64,000 nucleotides of DNA, taken from positions 111,810-175,809 of the forward strand of contig CACZFI010000002.1 of the NCBI GenBank assembly GCA_902780405.1, given 5' to 3'. Below the pieces are notes generated by a model, which saw only the letters and a list, made by a program, of their open reading frames with translations, was not told the DNA's origin and did no database searches. This DNA is from an uncultured Lachnospiraceae bacterium (GTDB lineage: Bacteria; Bacillota; Clostridia; Lachnospirales; Lachnospiraceae). The position numbers and the translations under genes were made by a program. Position 1 is the first letter of the stretch, and every line of letters begins with the position of its first letter. Shown here piece by piece: positions 24,645-33,184 of the stretch.

Positions 24645-25703
24645 CTAATATACCTTTACGGTACCACTCTTGCTACCAACGCTGAATCTGGGCGAATCAG
24701 AATCATCATCAACAACCTTGATGAATACTGCTACATCAGTGTCGTTGGAAATGTTAAGCTTCACACCGTTCTTATCGTCTCCGTCAACTCTCTCGGAAGA
24801 CTCAACATAGATGGTAAAAGAGTTGCCGTCAACATCACACTCGAGTTCCTCGGATCCGATGGAGAATACTGCCTTTCCGTCTGCGATCTCAAGATCCACG
24901 CTAACAAGCTTGTTGTCAGCGGATGAAATATCCGTTGTGCCTGCGGACACGATAATGCCATCGCCGGTATCATTGGCTGCATTGTTCAAAACAATCGAAG
25001 CATCATGATTTGACACAATATCCTCTCCTTCATCTTCGTCATGAGAAGAGCTTGTCGGTTTCGGAGCATTTCCGCCACCCAGGAAAATGTTTGTAACGCC
25101 CTTAGGAACATCCACATCGACAGTATCAGGTACTCTATCCTCTCCGCCAATAGCGTACTGGTTTACGATAACCGAACCAGTATAAATGTCCTCTTGTGAA
25201 TTGTAAGCAATAGACATAGATGAAATATTCATCCGGTATTTGTATCCGTCTACATAATCAATAAGGGACTTAATTCCTTCATAGGAACCTTCATAGGAGA
25301 TTGGAATTGTATTTGTAATACATTCATATCCGCTTCCATCACCGCCGAGAGTGTAAAAGACCTGATCCTCAGAAAAAGTTGCGTTCAAGACATCCATCTT
25401 GTCAACGCCTTTTTCCTTATTTAAACTCTTGACAAACATTGTTTCTGTCTCCTGGTTTAAATCTGCAGGATAATAGGCGATGATTTCGTCAAACGCCTTG
25501 TTGTTCTCTTCGATCTCTGCCTTATACTCTGCTTCATGAGCCTTCTCAGCATTAAGTTCATTGTATCTAGCTTCCAATTCGTCCGCTTCAGCCTTGACTG
25601 TATTTGTGTCCTCCTGCTTGGGTTTGAACACATACATGTATGTGGCGCCTAAAATTGCGACAGCTAAGATTACCAATAAAAGTTTAATTGTTGATTTATT
25701 CAT
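24645..25703 (-). CDS. pilO: PilO-like inner-membrane assembly protein with C-terminal extension
   Basis: 352 residues. A short cytoplasmic start and one membrane helix at about 6-28 (IKLLLVILAVAILGATYMYVF) are followed by a coiled coil at about 35-75 rich in Glu, Ala and Lys, then a ferredoxin-like domain at about 80-190 as in PilO. An acidic Ser/His/Asp linker near 215-235 leads to an added beta-type domain of about 110 residues not found in ordinary PilO. It should pair with the PilN part of the gene upstream and link the platform to the pilus. The ATG is spaced well from GGGAGGG. Confidence 0.75.
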   Translation of the reverse strand: MNKSTIKLLLVILAVAILGATYMYVFKPKQEDTNTVKAEADELEARYNELNAEKAHEAEYKAEIEENNKAFDEIIAYYPADLNQETETMFVKSLNKEKGVDKMDVLNATFSEDQVFYTLGGDGSGYECITNTIPISYEGSYEGIKSLIDYVDGYKYRMNISSMSIAYNSQEDIYTGSVIVNQYAIGGEDRVPDTVDVDVPKGVTNIFLGGGNAPKPTSSSHDEDEGEDIVSNHDASIVLNNAANDTGDGIIVSAGTTDISSADNKLVSVDLEIADGKAVFSIGSEELECDVDGNSFTIYVESSERVDGDDKNGVKLNISNDTDVAVFIKVVDDDSDSPRFSVGSKSGTVKVY

Positions 25704-25721
25704 TCTTGTGCCCTCCCCTTA

Positions 25722-27329
25722 CTAGTTTTCTTCGGCAGCTGAAGCATCCGTATCAGTTGCGAGGAACGGATTGACAAACACAGCCGTAACCGTGAACTCG
25801 TACGTTGTTTCTCCTGTGTCTTTATCTTCAGACTTCGCAATACCCGAAACAAAAGCATCGTCAATCACTTCAATCGACTTTAATTGAACAATAAAATCTG
25901 CAATCGAATCATAATCCGTAGATGATGCAGGAATAGTAACACCCGACTCATTACTTGTAAAACTCTTTACGATAACATTTTTGGGTGTCTTCTGTTCTAA
26001 CTGCGTGATCAATTCCCTTGCATTCTCATTAAGCTGATAAGTTGCTAAGGACATTGTTGTTGCGTCCGCAAGCTTTTGTCTTGAAGCATCACGATCATTG
26101 ATCACCTGTTCGATATCCTGCACTCTCTGAATATCCTGTTCTAGCTGAGTCTTTCGATCAGTTTGCTTTTTGTTCTCATTAATTGCGAAGAAGGCCATAG
26201 CCGCTGCACCGATTGCCGCAACAGCAACGACTGCCACGAAAGGAGCGAGGCTTCCGCCCTCACCTGCAGTCTTGGTGCCTGCATCATCAAGGGTGAATCC
26301 CATAGGATCGAATGCAGCACCGATGGGAGTTACCAGGTATACAGGGTTATAAACCTTAAGGTCGATACCCTGATCAAACTTGATATTGTAGAGGCTGTCC
26401 ATGATTCTGGTCTGAACGTTAAGCTGAATCTTGAAGAGTCCGTCGATACCCTTGATCAAAGCACCGTCACCGGTAAGGAATACATCCTCGATCGGCTTAT
26501 CCGGATTACGGCTCGCATAGAAGTCCATAACACGTCCGATGTTGTTGATCAGATAACGGAAAGCTCCTGTTGCCTCATTGTCATCAAAGTCTACTGTAAT
26601 AAGTCTGTCGTTCTGAAGGAGGGTCATCGCTGTGGTAGCGTCCACGCCCTTCTCATCCATAACGACATTTACAACAGAGTTGGTACCGTAAGGTACGGTT
26701 CTCTGAAGAAGGAGATTGTCTCCCTGCACGATATTAAGCACGGTGGACTCGGAGCCGAGCTGAATCACCATGGTTGTTGTATTCTGTGTGGTCTGTGTCT
26801 TGATTAACTGCAGCATCGCATTACCGATGTAGTCGATGTCGACTACATTGAGGCCTGCCATACTTGCCAAATCATAGTAAGAGCGAACCATCTGCTGGGG
26901 TGCTGCTACTGCAAGCACACGAAGCTGCTTGTTGCCCTCTTCGTCGGTAACCGTCTCCAATGTGGAGTGGGATACCACGTAATCTTCTATATTCACAGGG
27001 AAGTATTCTGTTGAGTTTGCATTGATGATTCCCCTGATCTTATTCTCTTTTACGAAAGGTATGATAACCTCTCTGTTAACAATCTTGGTTGAGGAAAGAA
27101 CGAAGATAACATTCTTATTGGAAATTCCTCTCGCAAGAAGCTGCTCCCTGATTGCCTGTGCAATTGCTTCAGGGTTCTTAAGTTGTCCGTCTTCATAGGC
27201 ATCCTCAGGTGTCTCGAAGATGATGACATTGTGAATGTTGGTCTGCTTTTTCTGAGATGCAGTAATCTCGATGATTGTGATGCTTTCGTTTGTGATATCA
27301 ATTGATAACACTTTACCGCTCTTTGCCAT
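25722..27329 (-). CDS. pilM: PilM-PilN fusion protein
   Basis: 535 residues. The N-terminal 345 residues are an actin-like PilM ATPase fold (VLSIDITNESITIIEI opening, MVIQLGSESTVLNIV in the middle phosphate loop, DVFLTGDGALIKGIDGLF near the end). A membrane helix follows at about 362-385 (APFVAVVAVAAIGAAAMAFFAI), then a coiled segment rich in Gln/Asp/Arg and a PilN-like domain (ELITQLEQKTPKNVIVKSF, FIVQLKSIEVIDDAFVSG). In most systems PilM and PilN are separate and bind through the PilN N-terminal tail. Here one chain joins them, so the cytoplasmic ring and the membrane part are covalently linked. It lies just upstream of pilO. Confidence 0.83.
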   Translation of the reverse strand: MAKSGKVLSIDITNESITIIEITASQKKQTNIHNVIIFETPEDAYEDGQLKNPEAIAQAIREQLLARGISNKNVIFVLSSTKIVNREVIIPFVKENKIRGIINANSTEYFPVNIEDYVVSHSTLETVTDEEGNKQLRVLAVAAPQQMVRSYYDLASMAGLNVVDIDYIGNAMLQLIKTQTTQNTTTMVIQLGSESTVLNIVQGDNLLLQRTVPYGTNSVVNVVMDEKGVDATTAMTLLQNDRLITVDFDDNEATGAFRYLINNIGRVMDFYASRNPDKPIEDVFLTGDGALIKGIDGLFKIQLNVQTRIMDSLYNIKFDQGIDLKVYNPVYLVTPIGAAFDPMGFTLDDAGTKTAGEGGSLAPFVAVVAVAAIGAAAMAFFAINENKKQTDRKTQLEQDIQRVQDIEQVINDRDASRQKLADATTMSLATYQLNENARELITQLEQKTPKNVIVKSFTSNESGVTIPASSTDYDSIADFIVQLKSIEVIDDAFVSGIAKSEDKDTGETTYEFTVTAVFVNPFLATDTDASAAEEN

Positions 27330-27377
27330 ACGTTATAGCCTCCCTCGCTAATCAGTGATTTTTTATTAGGACCATAC

Positions 27378-28175
27378 TTATAAGAAAGTCCACATCTTAA
27401 GGTACCAGCTTACAAGCTGTTCACCCCATAACATGATTATGAAGACACCCATCGACAGATAGGGTCCAAATGCCAGCACATGGTCTGTGCCCTTTTTAAC
27501 CGCCATAATCGTCAGATGAATCACTGAACCCAAAATACATCCGATAAAAAACGCCGGTATAATAAGTTTCCAGCCCAATAGTAAGCCGGTTGCCGCCATA
27601 AGCTTCACGTCTCCGAATCCCATGACTTCCTTCTTTAATATGAAGTGTCCGAAAAGGATCAAAAGACATAAAAAACCGCTGACTGCACAAAAACCGATTA
27701 CGTACTCGCTCCAATTACCCAAATCAGTAAGCAGTCTAATCAGTCCTAATATAAAGATAAAGATATTGATCCCAAAGGGGATTTCCTGGGTGCGCCAGTC
27801 AATGACAGATAATGCCAAAAGCGCGGATGCGCAGGCGCAATAAAGAATTGTCTCAACCGGATTATTATTGAAGTCGTTCAGCAAATAGATTATCAAATAG
27901 ATGATTCCATTCGCCGCCTCAATAATAGGATACTGGATTGAGATCTTTGATCCGCAGTGTCTGCACTTGCCTTTCAAGAAAAGCCAACTAAACACAGGCA
28001 CCAGATCATACCATGCGATCGTGTAACCGCATGTCATACAGTGAGATCTGGTAAGTGTAATATTCTCTTTGATCGGGATTCTGAAGATGACGACATTTAG
28101 AAAACTGCCGATCACGATGCCATACAGAAAGAAGATAACTCCCACTGCGACCCAAGCTGTATACTCGCCTAACAT
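27378..28175 (-). CDS. pilD: Prepilin peptidase / N-methyltransferase PilD
   Basis: 265 residues, the full-length bifunctional type. It cuts the class III signals of the pilins on this operon and methylates the new N-terminus. Catalytic Asp126 is in VIDWRTQEIP and Asp189 in GFGDVKL. Four Cys that bind zinc in the N-terminal methyltransferase domain are present (C46, C49, C71, C74). About eight membrane segments are visible. It follows pilA after a strong hairpin, so its level may be set apart from that of the main pilin. Confidence 0.93.
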   Translation of the reverse strand: MLGEYTAWVAVGVIFFLYGIVIGSFLNVVIFRIPIKENITLTRSHCMTCGYTIAWYDLVPVFSWLFLKGKCRHCGSKISIQYPIIEAANGIIYLIIYLLNDFNNNPVETILYCACASALLALSVIDWRTQEIPFGINIFIFILGLIRLLTDLGNWSEYVIGFCAVSGFLCLLILFGHFILKKEVMGFGDVKLMAATGLLLGWKLIIPAFFIGCILGSVIHLTIMAVKKGTDHVLAFGPYLSMGVFIIMLWGEQLVSWYLKMWTFL

Positions 28176-28205
28176 ATACTTACCTTTCTCACTTCAAAGT
28201 AATAT

Positions 28206-28251
28206 ATACAGCCAAATTCCACCTGGCGACTCAGGTGGAATTCTGCTGTAT
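28206..28251 (-). promoter_or_regulatory. Long stable hairpin between pilA and pilD
   Basis: ATACAGC..AATTCCACCT pairs with AGGTGGAATT..GCTGTAT, about 17-19 bp with one bulge, around a seven-base loop. No T run follows on the minus strand, so it is better explained as an mRNA 3'-end stabiliser or partial stop that gives more pilA than pilD. Confidence 0.65.
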
Positions 28252-28274
28252 GAGTTTTGTAACTATGCTAAATC

Positions 28275-28850
28275 TTACTGATAGTACTTGGATACATCCG
28301 GTGCAAGCTGATAGAAATTAGTGCCATTACCAACACCTGTTACAACAGTACCACCATTGGAGCAGTATGCGTAGAATGAGCATCCTGAGCTTGTGGAAAG
28401 TCCGTTGTTCTTTGCTGCCTTCTTGAACTTGATCTTGGGAACCTTCTCACCGATGTTCTTGCCGATCTCAGCCTTTGCATCAGGGACTACATTCGCGTTC
28501 GGCGCAGTATAAGACTTATCCGGATTCACAGCTATACCATTACCGGTGGAACCAGTGGTTGATCCAGGAGCAGCGGTTACATAGCCTGCGTACTGGATGG
28601 TGTTTCCATCTTCGTCTTTGATGCTGTTTGGAGTTGTTCCACATGTTGTAAGTGCTTCGTAGGTATCCTCATTGGACATAGCAGTCTCAACTGCGGTCTT
28701 GATTGTCTTGGAGGATGATACGTCATTGGATCTTCTGGACTTATCGATGTAACGGATAAGTGCAGGAGCGATAGCGCCGGCAAGGATCGCCATGATGGCG
28801 ATAACGATGATCAGCTCTACGAGTGAGAAACCTTTGTTAGTCTTCTTCAT
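28275..28850 (-). CDS. pilA: Major type IV pilin
   Basis: 191 residues. The signal MKKTNKG is cut before FSLVELIIVIAIMAILAGAIA, with Glu at mature position 5 and a long N-terminal helix to about residue 55. The head has Thr/Gly-rich loops and three Cys (TTCGTTP, GCSFYAYCSN) that could make one disulfide. Size and position are those of the main subunit. It has the strongest Shine-Dalgarno site of the operon (AAAGGAG) and a hairpin on each side, both signs of high expression. Ser/Thr-rich loops would be possible glycosylation sites, which is only a suggestion. Confidence 0.9.
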   Translation of the reverse strand: MKKTNKGFSLVELIIVIAIMAILAGAIAPALIRYIDKSRRSNDVSSSKTIKTAVETAMSNEDTYEALTTCGTTPNSIKDEDGNTIQYAGYVTAAPGSTTGSTGNGIAVNPDKSYTAPNANVVPDAKAEIGKNIGEKVPKIKFKKAAKNNGLSTSSGCSFYAYCSNGGTVVTGVGNGTNFYQLAPDVSKYYQ

Positions 28851-28905
28851 AGTTACTCTCCTTTTCTTCTTTTTAATCTCTCTTAAACATAATGTTTATA
28901 TGATC

Positions 28906-28931
28906 AAACCGCCGGAGTCGCCCGCCGGTTT
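28906..28931 (-). promoter_or_regulatory. Hairpin between pilC and pilA
   Basis: AAACCG..CGG pairs with CCG..CGGTTT with one internal mismatch and a small loop. No T run follows. It lies between the pilC stop (28947) and pilA, and may be an RNA-processing or 5'-protecting element for pilA. Confidence 0.5.
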
Positions 28932-28946
28932 AAATCCAAATGTGAA

Positions 28947-30152
28947 TTAGTAATTGTCGACCGCGTCGTACATGGAAAGCATCGGTGAGTAGATTGCGAT
29001 AACGATACCACCTACCACGACAGCCATCAATACGATAACCATCGGCTCCATCATAGCAGTCAGTGCATCGGTAGCATCGTTCACTTCCATCTCGTAGTAG
29101 TCAGCCACCTTATCCATCATATCCTCGATATTACCTGTCTCTTCTCCGATACGGATCATCTGAGGTAACATAGGAGGGAAGATGTTCATATCTCTGATCG
29201 GTTTTGAAAGAGGTACACCCTTTGTAACCTGAACCTTCGCATCGAGGAGTCCCTCGCGGATGATGCGGTTATTGATCATCTTGGCAACCTGCTCGATGGC
29301 ATCGATCAAAGGAATACCGGACGCAAGGAGTGTAGCAAGTGTTCTGGAAAATGTCGCCGCAGATGACTTTATGGTCAAGTTGCCGAACAGCGGCATGCCA
29401 AGTCCCATCTTTGCAAAAAGCATTGATCCGCTATCAGTCTTCTTGAATGCTTTGATAGCAATCACGACAACAGCTATGATTCCAATCACAATGAACCACT
29501 TATGAACCAAAAAGTCTGACAGGTTCACGAGGAACTGCGTAGGTCCGGGAAGTTCGGATCCCATGTCCTCGAACATCTCAGCGAACTGCGGGATAACCTT
29601 AATCAAGAGAACTACCACAACTGCGATAACGACACACAGGATAACAATCGGGTATGTCATAGCGCCTTTTACTTTGGACTTTAACTTATTTGAATTCTCA
29701 AAGTGCGTTGTCAGTCTCTCAAAGGATGTCTCCAAGTTACCGGACATCTCACCGGCCGCCACCATGTTCACCATGATGGAAGGGAACACTTTCGGGTTCA
29801 GCTTCATAGCATCCGCCAAAGTACCGCCCTTCTGTACGTATGTCTGGCAATCTCTTAAGGCAGACTGCATCGTCTTGTTGTCCATCTGCTCGCTCATCAT
29901 CTCTAATGCATTGATTACCGTAACACCGGCATTCAATACGGAGTTGAACTGCTTACAGAATACTGCCAGATCCTTATCTTTTACTTTCTTATTCTTGCTC
30001 AGGTTGAAGCCCTTACCCTGCTCCTTGATTTCCTGAACAATATAGCCTTCAGACTTTAAGCGCTCCCTCGCTTTGTCCTCGCTTATGGCATCGACGTTCA
30101 CTTTCTTGGCTTTTCCGTCTTTCGCCATAACCTTACAATTGTAAATCGCCAT
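28947..30152 (-). CDS. pilC: Type IV pilus platform protein PilC
   Basis: 401 residues, the normal length. It has a cytoplasmic N-terminal domain (about 1-70), then two T2SSF domains (about 70-195 and 270-390), each with the FCKQFNSVLNAGV / FSRTLATLLASGIPL pattern. Membrane helices lie at about 170-190 (MTYPIVILCVVIAVVVVLLIKVI), 215-230 and 370-390 (MEPMVIVLMAVVVGGIVIAIY). PilC is the rotor that the ATPases PilB and PilT turn to extend or retract the pilus. It lies between pilT and pilA. ATG with AGGAGG-type site before it. Confidence 0.92.
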   Translation of the reverse strand: MAIYNCKVMAKDGKAKKVNVDAISEDKARERLKSEGYIVQEIKEQGKGFNLSKNKKVKDKDLAVFCKQFNSVLNAGVTVINALEMMSEQMDNKTMQSALRDCQTYVQKGGTLADAMKLNPKVFPSIMVNMVAAGEMSGNLETSFERLTTHFENSNKLKSKVKGAMTYPIVILCVVIAVVVVLLIKVIPQFAEMFEDMGSELPGPTQFLVNLSDFLVHKWFIVIGIIAVVVIAIKAFKKTDSGSMLFAKMGLGMPLFGNLTIKSSAATFSRTLATLLASGIPLIDAIEQVAKMINNRIIREGLLDAKVQVTKGVPLSKPIRDMNIFPPMLPQMIRIGEETGNIEDMMDKVADYYEMEVNDATDALTAMMEPMVIVLMAVVVGGIVIAIYSPMLSMYDAVDNY

Positions 30153-30228
30153 ATTAATCCTCCGCCCATCTCTTGTAAAAAAATTTACAATTTGTTAACA
30201 ATTTGCCTAGTTTGAAGTTTATCACTAT

Positions 30229-30244
30229 TTGCAATACATTGCAA
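30229..30244. promoter_or_regulatory. Palindrome ahead of pilC, possible operator
   Basis: TTGCAAT-AC-ATTGCAA is a 7-bp inverted repeat with a two-base centre in the 131-base gap between pilT and pilC, next to AT-rich DNA with another palindrome, TTGTTAACAA at 30192-30201. It could bind a regulator that sets transcription of pilC onward. No clear promoter pair was found with it. Confidence 0.35.
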
Positions 30245-30283
30245 TTATTTTATTGCGTTTTGTGAAATCTGCACAAACAGATT

Positions 30284-31336
30284 CTACATCTGCTTCTTCA
30301 TGCCCGCCTGATCCTGTGCGTAAGTCAGAGCCATATCTCTTGAAATCCTGCCTCCACGGTAGAGTTCAAGGATGAAGTCATCCAATGTGATCATGCCCTG
30401 CGCACGGCTGGTCTGGATCGTAGACTGGATCTGATGTGTCTTGGATTCACGGATCAAACTTCGGATTGCTGAGCTTGCAAGCATGACCTCGAAGGCAGCA
30501 ACTCGTCCCTTGCCATCTGCAGTGGGAATCAGCGCCTGTGAGATAACGCCCTCAAGTACCATCGCCAGCTGAATACGCGTCTGCTGCTGCTGATGAGGAG
30601 GGAATACATCGACAATACGGTCGATCGTAGATGCAGCACCGATGGTATGCAGTGTAGAGAACACAAGGTGTCCGGTCTCGGCTGCAGTGATCGCTGTGGA
30701 GATCGTCTCAAGATCACGCATCTCTCCTACCAGGATGATATCCGGGTCTTCACGGAGCGCTGCACGAAGTGCGTTCGCATAAGAGAGTGTATCCATACCG
30801 ATCTCTCGCTGATTCACAACTGACTTCTTATGCTTGTGGACATACTCGATCGGGTCCTCAAGTGTGATGATATGATCTGTTAGGTTCTCATTTGCCTTAT
30901 TAATAATAGAAGCAAGCGTGGTGGATTTTCCCGATCCTGTAGGTCCTGTTACAAGTACCAGTCCTCTTTTCTTCTTATATAACTGTACCACCGCATCGGG
31001 GATACCAAGCATATCCGGTCTCGGGATAATCGTGTCGACCTTTCGATAAGCAGCCGCCATGTTTCCTCTGTCCATGAAGACATTTACACGGAAACGTCCG
31101 GTTTCCGATGATGCATAGGAGAAGTCGACCTCTCCTCTTTCCTTTAAGATCTGTTTGTGACGCTCATGCATCGTGGAACCGATCGCTTCCGCCACATCAG
31201 CCGGCATCAAAGGCGGAACCTCCACCTCGGTCAGTCGACCGTTGATACGAAGCTTCGGAGGAATACCACACGCCACATGTACGTCGGATGCGTTCTGCTC
31301 AACTGCGAAGGCGAGCAATTCTTTCATATCAAGCAT
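30284..31336 (-). CDS. pilT: Pilus retraction ATPase PilT
   Basis: 350 residues. Walker A is GPTGSGKSTTLASI near residue 128, the Asp box with Glu is EDPIEYVH, Walker B is DIILVGEMRDLETI, and the His box is HLVFSTLHTIGA. The C-terminal AIRSLIRESKTHQ is a close match to the AIRNLIRE motif needed for retraction. This indicates a retractile pilus suited to twitching or DNA uptake. It lies 35 bases after pilB. Confidence 0.95.
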   Translation of the reverse strand: MLDMKELLAFAVEQNASDVHVACGIPPKLRINGRLTEVEVPPLMPADVAEAIGSTMHERHKQILKERGEVDFSYASSETGRFRVNVFMDRGNMAAAYRKVDTIIPRPDMLGIPDAVVQLYKKKRGLVLVTGPTGSGKSTTLASIINKANENLTDHIITLEDPIEYVHKHKKSVVNQREIGMDTLSYANALRAALREDPDIILVGEMRDLETISTAITAAETGHLVFSTLHTIGAASTIDRIVDVFPPHQQQQTRIQLAMVLEGVISQALIPTADGKGRVAAFEVMLASSAIRSLIRESKTHQIQSTIQTSRAQGMITLDDFILELYRGGRISRDMALTYAQDQAGMKKQM

Positions 31337-31371
31337 ATCCTCTATCTCCTTTTGTCTGGTTTCTACTTTTA

Positions 31372-33093
31372 TTAATACTCATCACCGGTCTCGTAGGTGA
31401 TCTTCTTCATCTCAGCAAGTGATGTGATGCCGGCAAGTACGTGTTTCGCAGCTCCCATCTTCAGTGTAAGCATACCTTCGGCGAGTGCCTGCTTCTCGAT
31501 CACGTCCGCCGTAGCTCCCTTGGCGATGACCGCCTGAAGTTCTTTGGATACAGGCATCATCTCGTATACACCGATTCGGCCCGCATATCCGGTATCTCCG
31601 CAAAGCGCACATCCGACCGGCTCGTAGATGATCACATCATCTTCTTCGTCCTCGACGCCTAAGATCTTCTTCTCATCCTCTTCAGCAAGTCTTGCCGCCT
31701 TGCAGGAATTGCAAAGACGTCTTACAAGTCGCTGTGCGATAACGCCCACAAGCGCATCACCCGCTACGTAGGGTTCGATACCCATGTCGATGATACGGGT
31801 AACCGTGGATGCCGCCGAGTTGGTATGCAATGTTGATACCACCAAGTGTCCGGTGATAGCTGCCTGTACCGCAATCTGCGCCGTCTCGCCGTCTCGAATC
31901 TCTCCGATCATGATAATGTCGGGGTCCTGACGAAGAATGGAACGAAGTGCCGCTGCGAATGTCAGCTCTGCTTTGACATTCACCTGTACCTGGTTGATAC
32001 CGTCGATATTCGCCTCGACAGGGTCCTCAACCGTGATAATATTCACATCTTCAGTGTTAAGTTCGCTTAAGGACGTGTAAAGTGTGGTAGACTTACCGGA
32101 ACCGGTAGGTCCCGTAACCAGGATGATTCCGTGAGGGTTACTTAGGATACCATCGAACACCTTCAGCTCCTGCGGTCCGAATCCAAGGGCGCTCTTCGGC
32201 TTTGTAAGGCCGTCCTTGGATGTAAGTCTCATAACCGTCTTCTCACCGTATACGGTGGGAAGGATGGAAACACGGACATCGAACTCTCTTCTGTCTACCA
32301 CGATGGTGATACGACCGTCCTGAGGCTTACGCTTCTCGGCAATGTTCATACCGCCGATGATCTTGATACGGGCGCTGATCGCCGAAAGAAGCGAGTAGTC
32401 GTACGACATCACCTGTTTCAAGGCACCGTCGATGCGGTAACGCACACGCACGCTGGACTCAAGAGGCTCGATGTGAATATCGGATGCTCTCTGTCTGACA
32501 CCACCCTCGATGATCTGCTTTACAAGGAGTACCACAGGAGAGTTCTCGATGTCCTCTCGCATGGCATCCTCTTCATCATCTCCAAGGGAATTCTCAGCCA
32601 TCTCCTTACGGTACTGCTCCGCAGCTTCCATAGCCTGGGTATTACCGTAATGCTTTCCGATGACTTCGATCAGGTCGTCCTCCATCGCAAGGAGTGGTTC
32701 AACCTGGGTATTCGTTGCGATAGCAATATCATCCACCGCATTCAGGTCCATCGGGTCAGCCATAGCCACACGAAGGACGTTCGGATTGGTTTCATCAAAG
32801 CCGATCGGGACAGCCTTGTATTTATCTACCAGGTTTTCCGGTACAAGCTTTAAGATATCCTCATCCAGCTTGCACGCCTTAATCTCTACATAATCGATAC
32901 CCATCTGGGTCGTCAGCACCGTGATCAGGAGTTCCTGGCTGATGAAACCAAGTTCCATGATAACGTTACCGATCTTACCACCATTTTCTTTCTGATAGGC
33001 GATCGCCTCCTGAAGCTGCTCGTCTGTGATTGCTCCTGCCTCTACAAGAAGATCACCGACACGGATCTTCTTTCTACCGCCACTGATGCGCAT
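31372..33093 (-). CDS. pilB: Pilus extension ATPase PilB
   Basis: 573 residues from the ATG at 33093, which has GGGAGG five bases before it; an in-frame ATG 48 bases upstream has none. The MshEN domain is at about 7-70 (IRVGDLLVEAGAITDEQLQEA), a fold that can bind cyclic di-GMP in some PilB/MshE proteins, so control by that signal is possible. Walker A is GPTGSGKSTTLYT, Walker B DIIMIGEIRDGETAQ, and the His box TLHTNSAAST. A zinc-binding Cys set follows (CNSC ... CALC). It is the first gene of the operon. Confidence 0.94.
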   Translation of the reverse strand: MRISGGRKKIRVGDLLVEAGAITDEQLQEAIAYQKENGGKIGNVIMELGFISQELLITVLTTQMGIDYVEIKACKLDEDILKLVPENLVDKYKAVPIGFDETNPNVLRVAMADPMDLNAVDDIAIATNTQVEPLLAMEDDLIEVIGKHYGNTQAMEAAEQYRKEMAENSLGDDEEDAMREDIENSPVVLLVKQIIEGGVRQRASDIHIEPLESSVRVRYRIDGALKQVMSYDYSLLSAISARIKIIGGMNIAEKRKPQDGRITIVVDRREFDVRVSILPTVYGEKTVMRLTSKDGLTKPKSALGFGPQELKVFDGILSNPHGIILVTGPTGSGKSTTLYTSLSELNTEDVNIITVEDPVEANIDGINQVQVNVKAELTFAAALRSILRQDPDIIMIGEIRDGETAQIAVQAAITGHLVVSTLHTNSAASTVTRIIDMGIEPYVAGDALVGVIAQRLVRRLCNSCKAARLAEEDEKKILGVEDEEDDVIIYEPVGCALCGDTGYAGRIGVYEMMPVSKELQAVIAKGATADVIEKQALAEGMLTLKMGAAKHVLAGITSLAEMKKITYETGDEY

Positions 33094-33143
33094 AATAACC
33101 TCCCTCTCGTTGTTATCAAAAACCACGCAATTAGATAGCATAT

Positions 33144-33171
33144 ATTATATCACAAGCAGTCCCAAAATCAA
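33144..33171 (-). promoter_or_regulatory. Promoter of the pilus operon
   Basis: On the minus strand, TTGATT (33166-33171) and exact TATAAT (33144-33149) are 16 bases apart, about 50 bases ahead of pilB. It sits in the gap after the last gene of the sugar operon. Confidence 0.6.
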
Positions 33172-33184
33172 ATATATTTTCGAA

